16,867 bases of DNA, taken from positions 335,120-351,986 of the forward strand of contig MU646689.1 of the NCBI GenBank assembly GCA_026770585.1, given 5' to 3'. Source of the DNA: Baffinella frigidus. Its lineage: Eukaryota; Cryptophyceae; Cryptomonadales; Baffinellaceae. Positions within the stretch are counted from its first letter, which is position 1. Every line of letters begins with the position of its first letter. The notes below the pieces were generated by a model. The model was not told the DNA's origin and did not search any database. It saw only the letters and a program-made list of their open reading frames with translations. Made by a program: the position numbers and the translations under genes. Below are positions 6,780 to 14,117 of the stretch, one piece after another.

Positions 6780-7530
6780 GAGCTAGGAACTTGCGAGAGC
6801 GATGGTGCGTGGAACAGCCCCGCCGGCAGGCTCGTGAACGCCCGCGTGACCGGTCACGCGGACGCCGAAGCCAACTGTCCGAGGTGACTGCCTTGCGTTG
6901 TGCCATGCCCACGGGCGACGCGCGAGGGCTGCGAGGGTCCCGGGACGGTCACTACCGGCCGGGGCACATGGAAACCGTATATGGAAAACACGCCCCTTCT
7001 TCGGAATATACGTATACGAATGATGTATACGAATTCAACAATTAGTATCGAGAGGTTGGTGAGTTTAGCATAGTACACATCCAATGCAAGGACCTGGCGA
7101 GGGCGATGGCGCTGGCGGAATATACGTATACGAATGATGTATACTGATTCAACACCATCCTGAATCCGAGGGGTTGGTTATCCGATGGACGGACCTAGCG
7201 AGGGCGATGGCGCTGGCGACGCGCGAGGGTTGCGAAGGCCCGGGGACGGTCACTACTGGGACCCCCGCTCATATCATGTCCGCCACCAGCCGGGGCACTT
7301 GGAAACAGTATATGGAAAACACGCCCCTTTTCGGAATATACGTGGAATATTCGCCCCTTCTCGGAATATACGTGGAATATACGAGTGCTAATCACTCATA
7401 ATTAGGTGGGGCCGACGAACCTTGCGAGAGCGATGGCGCTGGCGACACGCGAGGGTTGTGAAGGCCCAGGGACGGTCACGACGGGGACCCCCGCCCATAT
7501 CATGTCCGCCACTGCGTTCGTGGGCTAGGC
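6780..7530 (+). repeat. Complex tandem repeat (GAGGGCGATGGCGCTGGCGAC unit)
   Basis: The core GCGACGCGCGAGGG followed by GGACGGTCACTAC occurs near 6915, 7216 and 7442 (spacings about 301 and 226). The GCGAGGGCGATGGCGCTGG word also occurs at 7096. Between cores lie CGCCCCTTYTCGGAATATACG words, repeated twice in tandem at 7324-7382, and GTATACGAATGATGTATAC palindromes near 7011 and 7129. No frame is maintained between units. Confidence 0.8.
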
Positions 7531-7665
7531 TTTAGGGTTTGGGGTGTGAGGTGTGTGATTTGGGGGCCTTGGGGTTTGGGGGATCGGGGGGGTGGGGTTG
7601 GGGGTGTGGGGTTTGTGGTTTGTGGTTTGTGGTTTTATGGTTTAGTATTTAGTGTTTGGTGTTTA
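7524..7665 (+). repeat. Degenerate heptamer array (TTTGGGG, GTTTGTG, TTTAGTG)
   Basis: Runs of GGGTTTGGGGTGTG-type words, then GGTTTGTGGTTTGTGG, then TTTAGTATTTAGTGTTTGG. Long plus-strand open frames here have period-7 peptides and are artefacts of the repeat. Confidence 0.85.
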
Positions 7666-7779
7666 CTGCGCGTGTGCAACGCATTCAGCACGCGTACTCG
7701 TACTGAGTTTCGGGGTCGTGAAGTTCCGTCTGTCAGCACCTCCTGCGAGCTCTTTGCTATTCCTAGCATGTCCCCATTG

Positions 7780-7806
7780 TCTAGTAATTTTCGTTGCCAG
7801 AAAGTC
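7780..7806. mobile_element. Half-element relic of family C
   Basis: CTAGTAATTTTCGTTGCCAG plus AAAGT matches the right inner arm of the hairpin elements (compare 3405-3425). No complementary left arm lies nearby, so I read it as a truncated remnant. Confidence 0.5.
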
Positions 7807-7925
7807 CCCCAACCCACAAGAGAGCTATGGCCAAAAACGCCTCTGGGGTGGGGGTTGGAACAGGGTGCAGGGTTCAGTGTGCAGGGTTGAGGGGTTGGAC
7901 CGGTGGTGTGTCCGTTGGAGAGGGG

Positions 7926-8002
7926 GTATGTGGTATCCAGGAATATGTCGGACCCTGCGCCCACCTGCATGAATTCCGCATGCGAACCCTGCCCGCAGAG
8001 GG
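7926..8002 (+). repeat. 75-bp block H, copy 1
   Basis: GTATGTGGTATCCAGGAATA then GTCGGACCCTGCGCCCACCT then GCATGAATTCCGCATGCGAA. Two further copies follow at 8070 and 8321, each between heptamer arrays. Confidence 0.85.
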
Positions 8003-8069
8003 TATGTTAGGTATGTTACCCTCAACCCTTAACCCTGGACCCTTAACCCTTTGGAGTTCAGGGTGTAGG

Positions 8070-8145
8070 GTATGTCGTATCGAGAAACACGTCGGACCCT
8101 GCCCCTACCTGCATGAATTCCAAGTGCGACCCCTGCCCCCGGGGT
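8070..8145 (+). repeat. 75-bp block H, copy 2
   Basis: Same order: GTATGTCGTATCGAGAAACA, CGTCGGACCCTGCCCCTACC, TGCATGAATTCC, then a CCCGGGG end. Separated from copy 1 by a short CCCTTAA-type array. Confidence 0.85.
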
Positions 8146-8291
8146 TGAGGGTTTCAGCGTTTAGGGTTTGGTGTTTGGTGTTTGGTGTTTGGTGTTTAGG
8201 GCTTGGTGTTTGGTGTTTTGGGTTCGGTGTTTGGTGTTTAGGGTTTGGTGTTCAGGGTTTGGGGTTCAGTGTTTAGGGTTTCAGGTTTGAG
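8146..8291 (+). repeat. TGTTTGG / TGTTTAG heptamer array
   Basis: About 20 heptamers of TGTTTGG type with TTTAGGG and TTTGGGG interspersed. Same variant as the larger array at 10317-10605. Confidence 0.9.
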
Positions 8292-8320
8292 CGTTGAGGG
8301 TGTGGTGTATGGAGAGTGGG

Positions 8321-8397
8321 GTATGTCGTGTCGAGAAACACGTCGGACCCCGCCCCCACCTGCATGAATTCCGCATGCGTCCCCTGCACGCGGGAGC
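8321..8397 (+). repeat. 75-bp block H, copy 3
   Basis: GTATGTCGTGTCGAGAAACA, CGTCGGACCCCGCCCCCACC, TGCATGAATTCCGCATGCGT. It is followed directly by the TA microsatellite. Confidence 0.85.
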
Positions 8398-8400
8398 ACC

Positions 8401-8402
<2 letters not shown>

Positions 8403-8438
<36 letters not shown>

Positions 8439-8448
8439 ATATATATAT
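8403..8448. repeat. (TA)n microsatellite with central ACATGT
   Basis: About 46 bases of alternating TA interrupted once by ACATGT; self-complementary and able to form a hairpin. Confidence 0.95.
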
Positions 8449-8559
8449 GGTCTTTGGTTTGGGGTATTGGTTTTGGGTTTGGCGTCCCCTGCACGCCGAG
8501 ATCAGATGGTTCATCAAAACATACCTACACCCTATGCTCTGTACCCCAAACCCTAAACC

Positions 8560-8809
8560 CTACGCCCGAAGCCCAGATGTACTTGGAATGAACAAATACG
8601 CCGCACGCAGAAGGGGGGGGCTATTTACATGGGGGGTTGTAAACATTTGTACCAGGATAGGGGTTTCCAACCTCGCGCCTGGACTAATCTCGCCTAGTTA
8701 CGTGACCAATATAACGAAAGTTGCTACACAAAGGCTACATCTCGGTTTTAAATAGGCCCCTCTAGCATTCTCGTGTGGCATTCTAAAACGTTTTAAATAC
8801 TGGTCAAAA
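8560..8809. other. Mostly unrecognised sequence with a possible family C remnant
   Basis: ATAACGAAAGTTGCTACACAAA (about 8710-8731) resembles the inner arm CAACGAAAATTACTACACAA of the long-hairpin elements, but at several mismatches and without a partner arm. Otherwise nothing recognised. Confidence 0.35.
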
Positions 8810-9063
8810 CCTCAGGAACGGACACGGCGCGTGCAGGGCGGACGTCCCGAGGCGCCGCTTCACGTTCTGTATCCGTAGGACCCCCCCTATGTCCCTACGG
8901 TATTGCCTACCGTAGGGGTCCTATGGACCAGACCTCACATAAGGGCTATTCACGAAATCCCTTCGTAGTCCGCTGTGTGGAGCAAGAAGGGAGAAGGAAA
9001 TAAGCGTGCCTCAGGAACGGACACGACGCGTGCAGGGCTGACGCCGCGCAGCGCCGCTTCGCG
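8809..9063 (+). repeat. 199-bp direct duplication with a hairpin between
   Basis: CCTCAGGAACGGACACGGCG plus GTGCAGGGC (8809-8838) is repeated from 9009 as CCTCAGGAACGGACACGACG plus GTGCAGGGC; both lead to GCGCCGCTTC. Between them, 8876-8929 has a CCGTAGGACCCCCCCTATG...GTAGGGGTCCTATGG hairpin resembling the CCTAGGACCC/GTAGGGTCC core of families A and B. Confidence 0.75.
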
Positions 9064-9460
9064 CCGAAGCGTTGCGATCCCTTCTCGGTAGTGCCTGTTC
9101 CCGAGGCTGGTCCGTCAGTAGGGCGAAATTGGTCAACCTCTAATGGGGCACTGGGGGGCTGTCAACTTTCCACTACATGTAGGTATATAATCGATAAATC
9201 AATTATACACCGAAGAGAGTCGCGACCCCCTCCCGGTAGTGCCTGCTCCCGCGGCGGGCCCGTCAGTCAGAACCCCACCTCTAACGGGGCACTACATGTA
9301 GATATATAATCTATAAATCAATTATACACCGTCGCCCTGGTACAAAACCTGCCCGGTTCAGTCAACCGTGGTACTGCATGAGTGCCGATTCGCGCCGAAG
9401 CGTCGCGACCTCTTCTGGGTAGTGCCTGCTCCCGCGGCGGGCCCGTCAGCAGGGCGAAAT
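9058..9460 (+). repeat. Tandem block K with ATGTAG...TTATACACC spacers (three copies)
   Basis: The core GTAGTGCCTGCTCCCGCGGC then GGGCCCGTCAG occurs three times (about 9058-9129, 9212-9268, 9391-9460), preceded by CGAAGCGTCGCGACC. The spacers contain ACTACATGTAG, TATATAAT and AATTATACACCG. The last spacer, CCCTGGTACAAAACCTGCCC then GGTTCAGTCAACCG (9336-9369), is homologous with 16091-16124. Confidence 0.8.
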
Positions 9461-9509
9461 AAGTAAGCCAAAAAAGTGAGTAAGGCAAAAAAGAAAACGT
9501 GAGCATCGT

Positions 9510-9525
9510 TTTTTTTTTTTTTTTG
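9510..9525. repeat. Poly-T run
   Basis: About 16 consecutive T residues, possibly a relic poly-A tail on the minus strand, but no element body with coding capacity was recognised beside it. Confidence 0.6.
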
Positions 9526-9579
9526 ATTCGTGCCTTGAGGAGGGCCGTGCGTAAAAGGAGCGTTTTGACCGTTTGAGGT

Positions 9580-10305
9580 TGGCGGATTTGTACCAGGAGT
9601 TGCCGGAAAGCGGCGATCCCCAGTGCAAATCTGGGGGGGGGTTCAAACGCGCAAAAGTCTGCCTGGGTCCGTACCATGGCAGCCCGGGCGGCCTTTGTAC
9701 TGGAGGTTCTGCGCTAAATGTGTTTTATGGTGGTGCTTACCGGTACTGGACGAGGACGAGGAGTGCCAAAGGGTGCGTTTTCAGGACGCGACACAGAACG
9801 CCTCCGAAGTGTAGTTTGCGGTTGGCAGATTTGTACCAAGCGTCGCCGCTTTCCCGGCGCCCCCCAGTGCAAATCGAGCGTTGTTCAGACGCTCAATAGT
9901 CTGTTTGGATCCACTTCTGCGCTAAATGTGTTTTATGACACTGGAGTTTCTGCGCTAAATGTGTTTTATGGCGGTCCTTACCGGTACTGGACGAGGACGA
10001 GGAGTGCGGACAGGTGTGCTTTCAGGACGTGACAGTACGCGTCGAACAGCCCCGACGTTTCGCGCTAAACGACTTTTGTGGTACTGATAAAGCATTACCA
10101 CGCCCGGGAATGGCTCAAATGGCTTGACATTTGGCGTGTTTTCGGGCAAGAATCAACTTTACTCGTAGATGGACTTGAAAATGAAATTAAAACGTGTAAA
10201 TGTGTTGTATGGCGGTGGTTACCGGTACTGGACGAGGACGAGGAGTGCGGACGGGTGTGTCTTCAGGACGTGACAGTACGCGTCGAACAGCCCCGGCGTG
10301 AACTT
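9580..10305 (+). repeat. About 240-bp tandem repeat, three units
   Basis: GCGCTAAATGTGTTTTATGG followed by TTACCGGTACTGGACGAGGA recurs at 9712, 9952 and 10195 (spacings 240 and 243). A second landmark, GATTTGTACCA...CCCAGTGCAAATC, is at 9586 and 9826 (spacing 240). In unit 3 this landmark is replaced by sequence homologous with 4217-4343. One plus frame (PVLDEDEECxRV-type peptide) is open through the conserved part of all units, but substitutions between units do not favour synonymous sites, so a gene is not claimed. Confidence 0.85.
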
Positions 10306-10316
10306 GTAGAACCTGG

Positions 10317-10605
10317 GTTAGGGTTTGGTGTTTGGGGTTTGGTGTTTGGTGTTTGGTGTTTGGTGTTTGGTGTTTGGTGTTTGGTGTTTGGTGTTTGGTG
10401 TTTGGTGTTTGGTGTTTGGGGTGTGGGGTGTGGTGTTTGGTGTTTGAGGTGTGGTGATTGGGGTTTGGGGTTTGGGTTTTGGTGTTTGGTGTTTGGTGTT
10501 TGGTGTTTGGTGTTGGAGGTGTTTGGTATTTGGGGTGTGGTTCTTGGTGTTTGGTATTTGGTGTTTGGTGTGTTTGGTGTTTCGGGTTGCGGGGTTGCGG
10601 GGTCA
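10317..10605 (+). repeat. Large TTTGGTG heptamer array
   Basis: About 40 heptamers dominated by TTTGGTG, with a run of roughly ten identical units near 10340-10415. Homogeneity of one variant argues for local amplification rather than telomerase addition. The longest open frame of the window (plus, 10078-10794) is produced by this array. Confidence 0.93.
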
Positions 10606-10608
10606 GGG

Positions 10609-10830
10609 TTCAACTTGTTGAGGGCGCCGAGGAGTGGCCGGTCCTCCCCCGCGACGCCCAGCCTCTGCGCGAGAGATGAAGTTAAATCTCTTGGATCGGC
10701 GCCGTGGAGCGGAGGGGTGGTACAGCTGAACCAAACGCAAACGCAAACCCTTACCTCCGAACAGTGGAGGTTCATCGGGCTGGGCCACACCTGAGCGAGC
10801 GCAGTCCTCGGCCCCGCTCGGTCCTGGCAC
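10609..10830 (-). pseudogene. Possible two-exon gene fragment, unrecognised
   Basis: Seen on the minus strand: an upstream segment ends VWPSPMNLHCSE at 10755 and is followed by a consensus-like 5' splice site GAG|GTAAGG (intron from 10754). Ninety bases on, a pyrimidine-rich tract ends CTCTCGCGCAG (acceptor AG at 10665). The frame continues in phase 0 as RLGVAGEDRPLLGALNKLN before running into telomere-like repeat at about 10608. Base composition is mixed, unlike the flanking heptamers. I do not recognise the protein. The start and the downstream part are missing, so if real it is a partial or broken gene. The splice signals could be coincidental. Confidence 0.25.
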
Positions 10831-10985
10831 CTGCGGTCAACGCGGAGGCTTCAGGGTCTGGGGATTCGGGAGTTGGGATTATTACTGGCATCTGTGCGCC
10901 CACATAGTGGACTATTCAGATGGTTTGGGTTTGGCGGGGATGTATTAGGGGGGGGGGGTCGATTTCCGGTGAACCGAGGTACAAA

Positions 10986-11170
10986 TTGGGGGTTTCAGGC
11001 TTCGGGCTTCGGGTCTCAGGTTCCGGGTTTCGGGTTTCGGGTTTCAGATTCCGGGTTGCGGGTTGCAGGTTTCGGGTTCCGGGCTTCGGGTTCCGGGTTC
11101 CAGGTTTCGGGTTCCGGGTTCCGGGTTCCGGGTTCCGGGTTCCGGGTTCCGGGCTTCGGGTTTCGGGTCT
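10986..11170 (+). repeat. TTTCGGG / TTCCGGG heptamer array
   Basis: About 26 heptamers in which TTTCGGG and TTCCGGG alternate, with six consecutive TTCCGGG near 11110-11155. G-rich strand on plus. Confidence 0.93.
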
Positions 11171-11219
11171 GCACCCAGGCTCGACGTTGGCCGGGTGCGG
11201 GAACGAAGTCGCGTGCGAA

Positions 11220-11256
11220 CACGCGAGGTACAGCGGCTGCAGATACACCAGCCTGC
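11220..11256 (+). repeat. 36-bp block M, copy 1
   Basis: ACGCGAGGTACAGCGGCTGC followed by AGATACACCAGCCTGC. A second copy is at 11406-11441; both sit between heptamer arrays. Confidence 0.8.
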
Positions 11257-11269
11257 TTTCGGGTTTCGG

Positions 11270-11405
11270 GGGTCCGGGTTTAGGGTTGAGGGTATAGGGT
11301 CTAGGGGTTCGGGTTTACAGTTTGGGGTTTAGGGTTTAGGTTTTAGGGTTTAGGGTTTAGGGTTTAAGGTTTAGGGTTGAGGGTTTAGGGTTTAGGGTTT
11401 AGAGC
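11270..11405 (+). repeat. TTTAGGG-type array
   Basis: Heptamers mostly TTTAGGG with TTGAGGG, TATAGGG and TTAAGGT variants. Confidence 0.93.
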
Positions 11406-11441
11406 ATGCGAGGTAAAGCGGTTGCAGGTAAACCAGCCTGC
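11406..11441 (+). repeat. 36-bp block M, copy 2
   Basis: ATGCGAGGTAAAGCGGTTGC followed by AGGTAAACCAGCCTGC; about five differences from the copy at 11220. Confidence 0.8.
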
Positions 11442-11444
11442 AAT

Positions 11445-11588
11445 AGGGTTCAGGGTTTCGATTACAGGGTTTAGGGGTTGGGGTTTAGGGTTTAGGGTTT
11501 AGGATTTAGGGTTTAGGGTTTAGGGCTTCGGGTTTAGGGTTTAGGGTTTAGGGTTTAGGGTTTAGGGTTTAGGGTTTAGGGTTAAGAG
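11445..11588 (+). repeat. Near-perfect TTTAGGG array
   Basis: About 20 heptamers, mostly exact TTTAGGG (eight or more consecutive at the right end). The closest match to a canonical Arabidopsis-type telomere repeat in this part of the window. Confidence 0.95.
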
Positions 11589-11685
11589 TTGACACATCCT
11601 CTTCACAGGGGGCGGCACCTGTCAGCGCGACTTTCCCCGGAGTGGAGCATTTCAGGCGGAAACACCACAGATTATGTGGGTGATT

Positions 11686-11825
11686 TCATATGGAAACACT
11701 TGTAATTTATAAAGTGGATTCAATGAAGTTTACTACACAGAACTATCTTTAGTAGTAATATTAAAGCAAACGTGTAGTAATTTTGATTGAAATCCAGTTT
11801 ATAAATTATAAGTGTTTCCATGTGA
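11686..11825. mobile_element. 140-bp long-hairpin element, family C (TSD GATT)
   Basis: Flanked by GATT at 11682-11685 and 11826-11829. Ends TCATATGGAAACACTTGTAA and TTATAAGTGTTTCCATGTGA pair with one mismatch. Arms continue through TTTATAAA and ATTCAATGAA to TACTACAC/GTGTAGTA. The loop contains TAGTAATATTAAAG, the complement of CTTTAATATTACTA in the elements at 3317 and 3975, so this copy lies in the opposite orientation. Confidence 0.87.
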
Positions 11826-12134
11826 GATTAATACCACGCGGGGACCGATTTCAGGTGGGGGCTGGTACAAATCAAGTGTTTGTGAAATAAACCTGTCACC
11901 GCGACTTTCCCCGGCAGTGGCGCGGGGCGTTTCAGGCGGGAACGATATGGGAGTATGTAATCCTGGAACATTTATTTTTCTCTTAAAAGCTGGCAATCCA
12001 ATTTAATACACAACGGGTCACGTCCGAAGCAATCATGTAGTATTTTTGGTGCATATTCTTTGCAAACATACTTGTTCATGGATGAATGTGGGGGGCTTGT
12101 ACCACGTGGGGGGTCTATTTCCAGCGACCACTGA

Positions 12135-12172
12135 TACAAATCAAGCCCTAAACCCTAAACCTTGAACCCCCC
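12135..12172 (-). repeat. Short C-rich CCCTAAA remnant
   Basis: CAAGCCCTAAACCCTAAACC then TTGAACCCCC: about four heptamers in C-rich orientation, opposite to the arrays on either side. Confidence 0.8.
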
Positions 12173-12225
12173 GTATTCTTGATTTGTGGGGTGGACCTGT
12201 CACCGCGACTTTCCCGGGCACAGAG

Positions 12226-12320
12226 GGTTTAAGGTTCAGGGTTTAGGGTTTAGGGTTTAGGGTTTAGGGTTTAGGGTTTAGGGTTTAGGGTTTAGGGTTT
12301 AAGGTTTAGGGTTTAGGGCT
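12226..12320 (+). repeat. Near-perfect TTTAGGG array
   Basis: About 13 heptamers, nine of them consecutive exact TTTAGGG. Confidence 0.95.
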
Positions 12321-12460
12321 ACCCCTGGTACACATCAAGTGTTTGTCTGCACCTGTCACCGCGTCTTTCCCCGGTAGTGGCGTGGAGCGTTTCAGGCGGG
12401 AACGAGATGGAGTCTGTTACGAAGAAGTCATCGCCCCGCCCGCCCCCTGCCGGAGGGCCA

Positions 12461-12512
12461 AAGTTGACGGATTCGTACCACGGAACCAGGATGTCAACTT
12501 ACGAATAGTCCC
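12461..12512 (+). repeat. Dispersed repeat G, copy 3
   Basis: AAGTTGAC (12461-12468) and GTCAACTT (12493-12500) with ACGAATAGTCCCC downstream and CGCCCCGCCCGCCCCCTGC upstream. Confidence 0.8.
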
Positions 12513-12576
12513 CGACGACGTCCACCCCCTGCGAATCAAAGACAATTTGATTCAGCGGGGGCAGTTCGAACACTGA

Positions 12577-12600
12577 ACCCTAAACCCTACACCCTAAACA
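12577..12600 (-). repeat. Short C-rich CCCTAAA remnant
   Basis: Three C-rich heptamers (CCCTAAA, CCCTACA, CCCTAAA) in inverted orientation to the neighbouring arrays. Confidence 0.85.
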
Positions 12601-12931
12601 ACGCTTTCCCCTCCATGAACAGAGACGATTTGGTCGGGCGGAGCGGGGGTAGTTTGGTTTGGTAGGATAAAGTGGGGGTAGTTTAGTTTGCCCCTACACC
12701 CAAAACGACGTTTTCCCCTCCATGAAAGGCGCGTGAACATCCAACGTTTCGGGCGGGAAGGAGATGGAGTCTGTTAGAATTTGTACCAGAATCGCTTAGA
12801 TGGACCGGTTTCGTGTCACGTCCTGGTACAAAAGCTCTGAATTTCTGGGAAAAAATCTCGTTGAAATCGGCCAAGTTTTCCTGCAAGCGCTCTACAAAAA
12901 AGTCGTCGCCCCGCCCCCTGCAAAGAGGGCC

Positions 12932-13006
12932 AATGTCGACTGATTTGTTCCATGGAACCAGGATGTCAACTTACGAATAGTCCCCTACCTAATGGACTAT
13001 TCATAA
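12932..13006 (+). repeat. Dispersed repeat G, copy 4, with extra inverted repeat
   Basis: AATGTCGAC (12932-12940) is a mutated left arm; GTCAACTT (12965-12972) is intact. The tail TTACGAATAGTCC (12971-12983) also pairs with GGACTATTCATAA (12994-13006) with one mismatch. Confidence 0.7.
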
Positions 13007-13043
13007 GTGGCCCATGGTAGGGATCGAGAACCGGTGCACGATT

Positions 13044-13191
13044 TCATATGGAAACATAGTCAATGTGAAATACATTTTCGCTATCTTATGGGTGGGTTTC
13101 GTGATATGGTAAAGCTATGTCGAGGCTAAGATAACAAAGCCCACCCTCAAGATAGCACAAAACGTTGAAAATTGAATCTGTTTCCGCATTG
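13044..13191. mobile_element. 148-bp hairpin element: family C ends, family D core (TSD GATT)
   Basis: Flanked by GATT at 13040-13043 and 13192-13195. The left end TCATATGGAAACA equals that of the element at 11686. The right end TGTTTCCGCATTG is the complement of the TAATGCGGAAAC-type end at 3975. The core is different: GCTATCTTATGGGTGGGTTT pairs imperfectly with AAGCCCACCCTCAAGATAGC, around a middle containing GCTATGTCGAGGCTAAGATA. That core is homologous, in inverse orientation, with 15241-15335. No coding capacity. Confidence 0.82.
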
Positions 13192-13195
13192 GATT

Positions 13196-13335
13196 GGATG
13201 GAAAAGGGGTGACTCGATGCAACCAATACATGATGATAATCAATACATGATGCGGACATAAACGCCCCCCCCCCGCCCCCCATAAACAGCGCCCCCCCCT
13301 CCATTAACGGCGCGTCCCCCTCCGTGTGGCGGGAA
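13196..13335. other. Unrecognised sequence with C-runs
   Basis: Short direct repeat AATACATGATG (13227, 13242) and C-rich stretches (13264-13305). No gene recognised. Confidence 0.4.
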
Positions 13336-13351
13336 ACCCTAAACCCTAACC
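13336..13351 (-). repeat. C-rich CCCTAAA remnant interrupted by hairpin element
   Basis: AACCCTAAACCCTAACC runs up to the hairpin element, and AACCCTGGACCC resumes at 13502 on its far side. The element therefore landed within a telomere-like repeat. Confidence 0.8.
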
Positions 13352-13501
13352 TTATCTCAGAAAACGAGTTCTAAAACTCGTTTTCTCAAGTCAACCCCCC
13401 TACAAATTCGTCAACTTATTCTTTACTCTCAGCATAAGTTGACAAATTTATAGGGGAATTGACTTAAGAAAACGCGCTTTAGAACTCGTTTTCTGAGATA
13501 A
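13352..13501. mobile_element. 150-bp hairpin element E (TSD AACC) inside telomere-like repeat
   Basis: Exact 24-base terminal inverted repeats (13352-13375 and 13478-13501, TTATCTCAGAAAACGAGTTC at the left). AACC occurs at 13348-13351 and 13502-13505. The left arm is itself palindromic (GAAAACGAGTT at 13360-13370 with AACTCGTTTTC at 13375-13385). The inner arms contain TTCGTCAACTTAT and ATAAGTTGACAAATT, related to dispersed repeat G. It starts with TTAT like the element at 3317 and also has a 4-bp duplication. Confidence 0.87.
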
Positions 13502-13608
13502 AACCCTGGACCCTAACAACCTGGTCCGATGAAGCGGTAGAGAGCTTGTACGCGGGACGGACGATGCGCCACGATGCCCGATCGCTGCTCTGGGTACCAT
13601 CCTGGATT

Positions 13609-13779
13609 TCATCCCGCCAGGTATTTGTTTTAAATGGTTGGGAGTTCCCGGAATACATGAAATTTACCACACAATTGGTCACGTCCAGGGCTGGACACGA
13701 CTGATTTGGCCAAGTGTGTAGTAAATTTCGTTGATTCGGGGAACTCCAAAGCATTTAAATCAAATACCTGGCGGGATTA
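13609..13779. mobile_element. 171-bp long-hairpin element, family C (TSD GATT)
   Basis: Flanked by GATT at 13605-13608 and 13780-13783. Ends TCATCCCGCCAGGTATTTG and CAAATACCTGGCGGGATTA pair with one mismatch. Arms continue to GAGTTCCCCG-like and TTACCACAC/GTGTGTAGTAA segments. The centre TTGGTCACGTCC...GGACACGACTGA...TTGGCCAA resembles the centre of the element at 1738-1946. Confidence 0.86.
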
Positions 13780-13789
13780 GATTGGTGTT

Positions 13790-14095
13790 TTCGGTTCAGC
13801 GTTCGGACTTTGGAGTTTGGATGCCCGAGCGCTGCTCTGGGTACCACCCTGCGGGTTTCGGGGGTAGGTTTTAGGTACGCGGGAGGGGCTTAGGGTTCAT
13901 GGTTTAGGGTTTGGGGTTTGGGGTTTGGGGTTTGGGGTTTAGAAAAGCGGGAGGGGCGGTATGCCACGATGCCTGATCGCTGCTCTGGGTACCACCCTGG
14001 TTTGGGGGTTGGTGTTTAGGGTTCAGGGTTTAGGTACGCGGGAGGGACTTTTTGCCGCGATCGATCACCCTGGGTTAGGGTTGAAGGTTTAGTGT
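13790..14095 (+). repeat. TTTGGGG arrays with repeated CGATGCCYGATCGCTGCTCTGG block
   Basis: The block CCCGATCGCTGCTCTGGGTA with CCA occurs at 13578, 13824 (CCCGAGCG variant) and 13972, and GTACGCGGGAGGG words at 13874 and 14034. Between them are arrays of TTTGGGG (13906-13943) and TTTAGGG. Confidence 0.8.
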
Positions 14096-14117
14096 GTGGG
14101 GTGGAGGGTTGGGCAGA

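Larger units (their letters stand above)
11614..12775 (+). repeat. Dispersed block L (ACCTGTCACCGCGACTTTCC)
   Basis: ACCTGTCACCGCGACTTTCCCCGG, then GTGGCG..GGAGCGTTTCAGGCGG and GAACGAGATGG, occurs at about 11617, 11891, 12195 (truncated), 12351 and, as its 3' part only, 12742. Companion words TACCACGCGGGG and GGTACAAATCAAGTGTTTGT precede several copies. Hairpin elements and TTTAGGG arrays interrupt the series. Confidence 0.8.

Noticed and set aside
8403-8448. TATA-box promoter
   Set aside because: It is a pure TA microsatellite with no gene downstream.
7546-8494. Plus and minus open frames of 70-160 codons
   Set aside because: Driven by TGTTTGG heptamers, the TA microsatellite (IYIYIY peptides) and block H; no recognised domain.
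9712-10290. Acidic repeated peptide LPVLDEDEEC as a possible gene
   Set aside because: Open in three tandem units, but substitutions between units are mostly replacement rather than synonymous, and unit 1 ends in a stop soon after.
10078-10794. 238-codon plus-strand open frame with repeated VFGVWCL peptide
   Set aside because: Most of it is translated TTTGGTG heptamers. A 7-bp unit without stops stays open in several frames and gives a period-7 peptide; the opposite strand is equally open.
10873-11297. Overlapping open frames of about 110-136 codons (FRVSGFG / NPKPETR type)
   Set aside because: Translations of TTTCGGG/TTCCGGG repeats, open in several frames on both strands.
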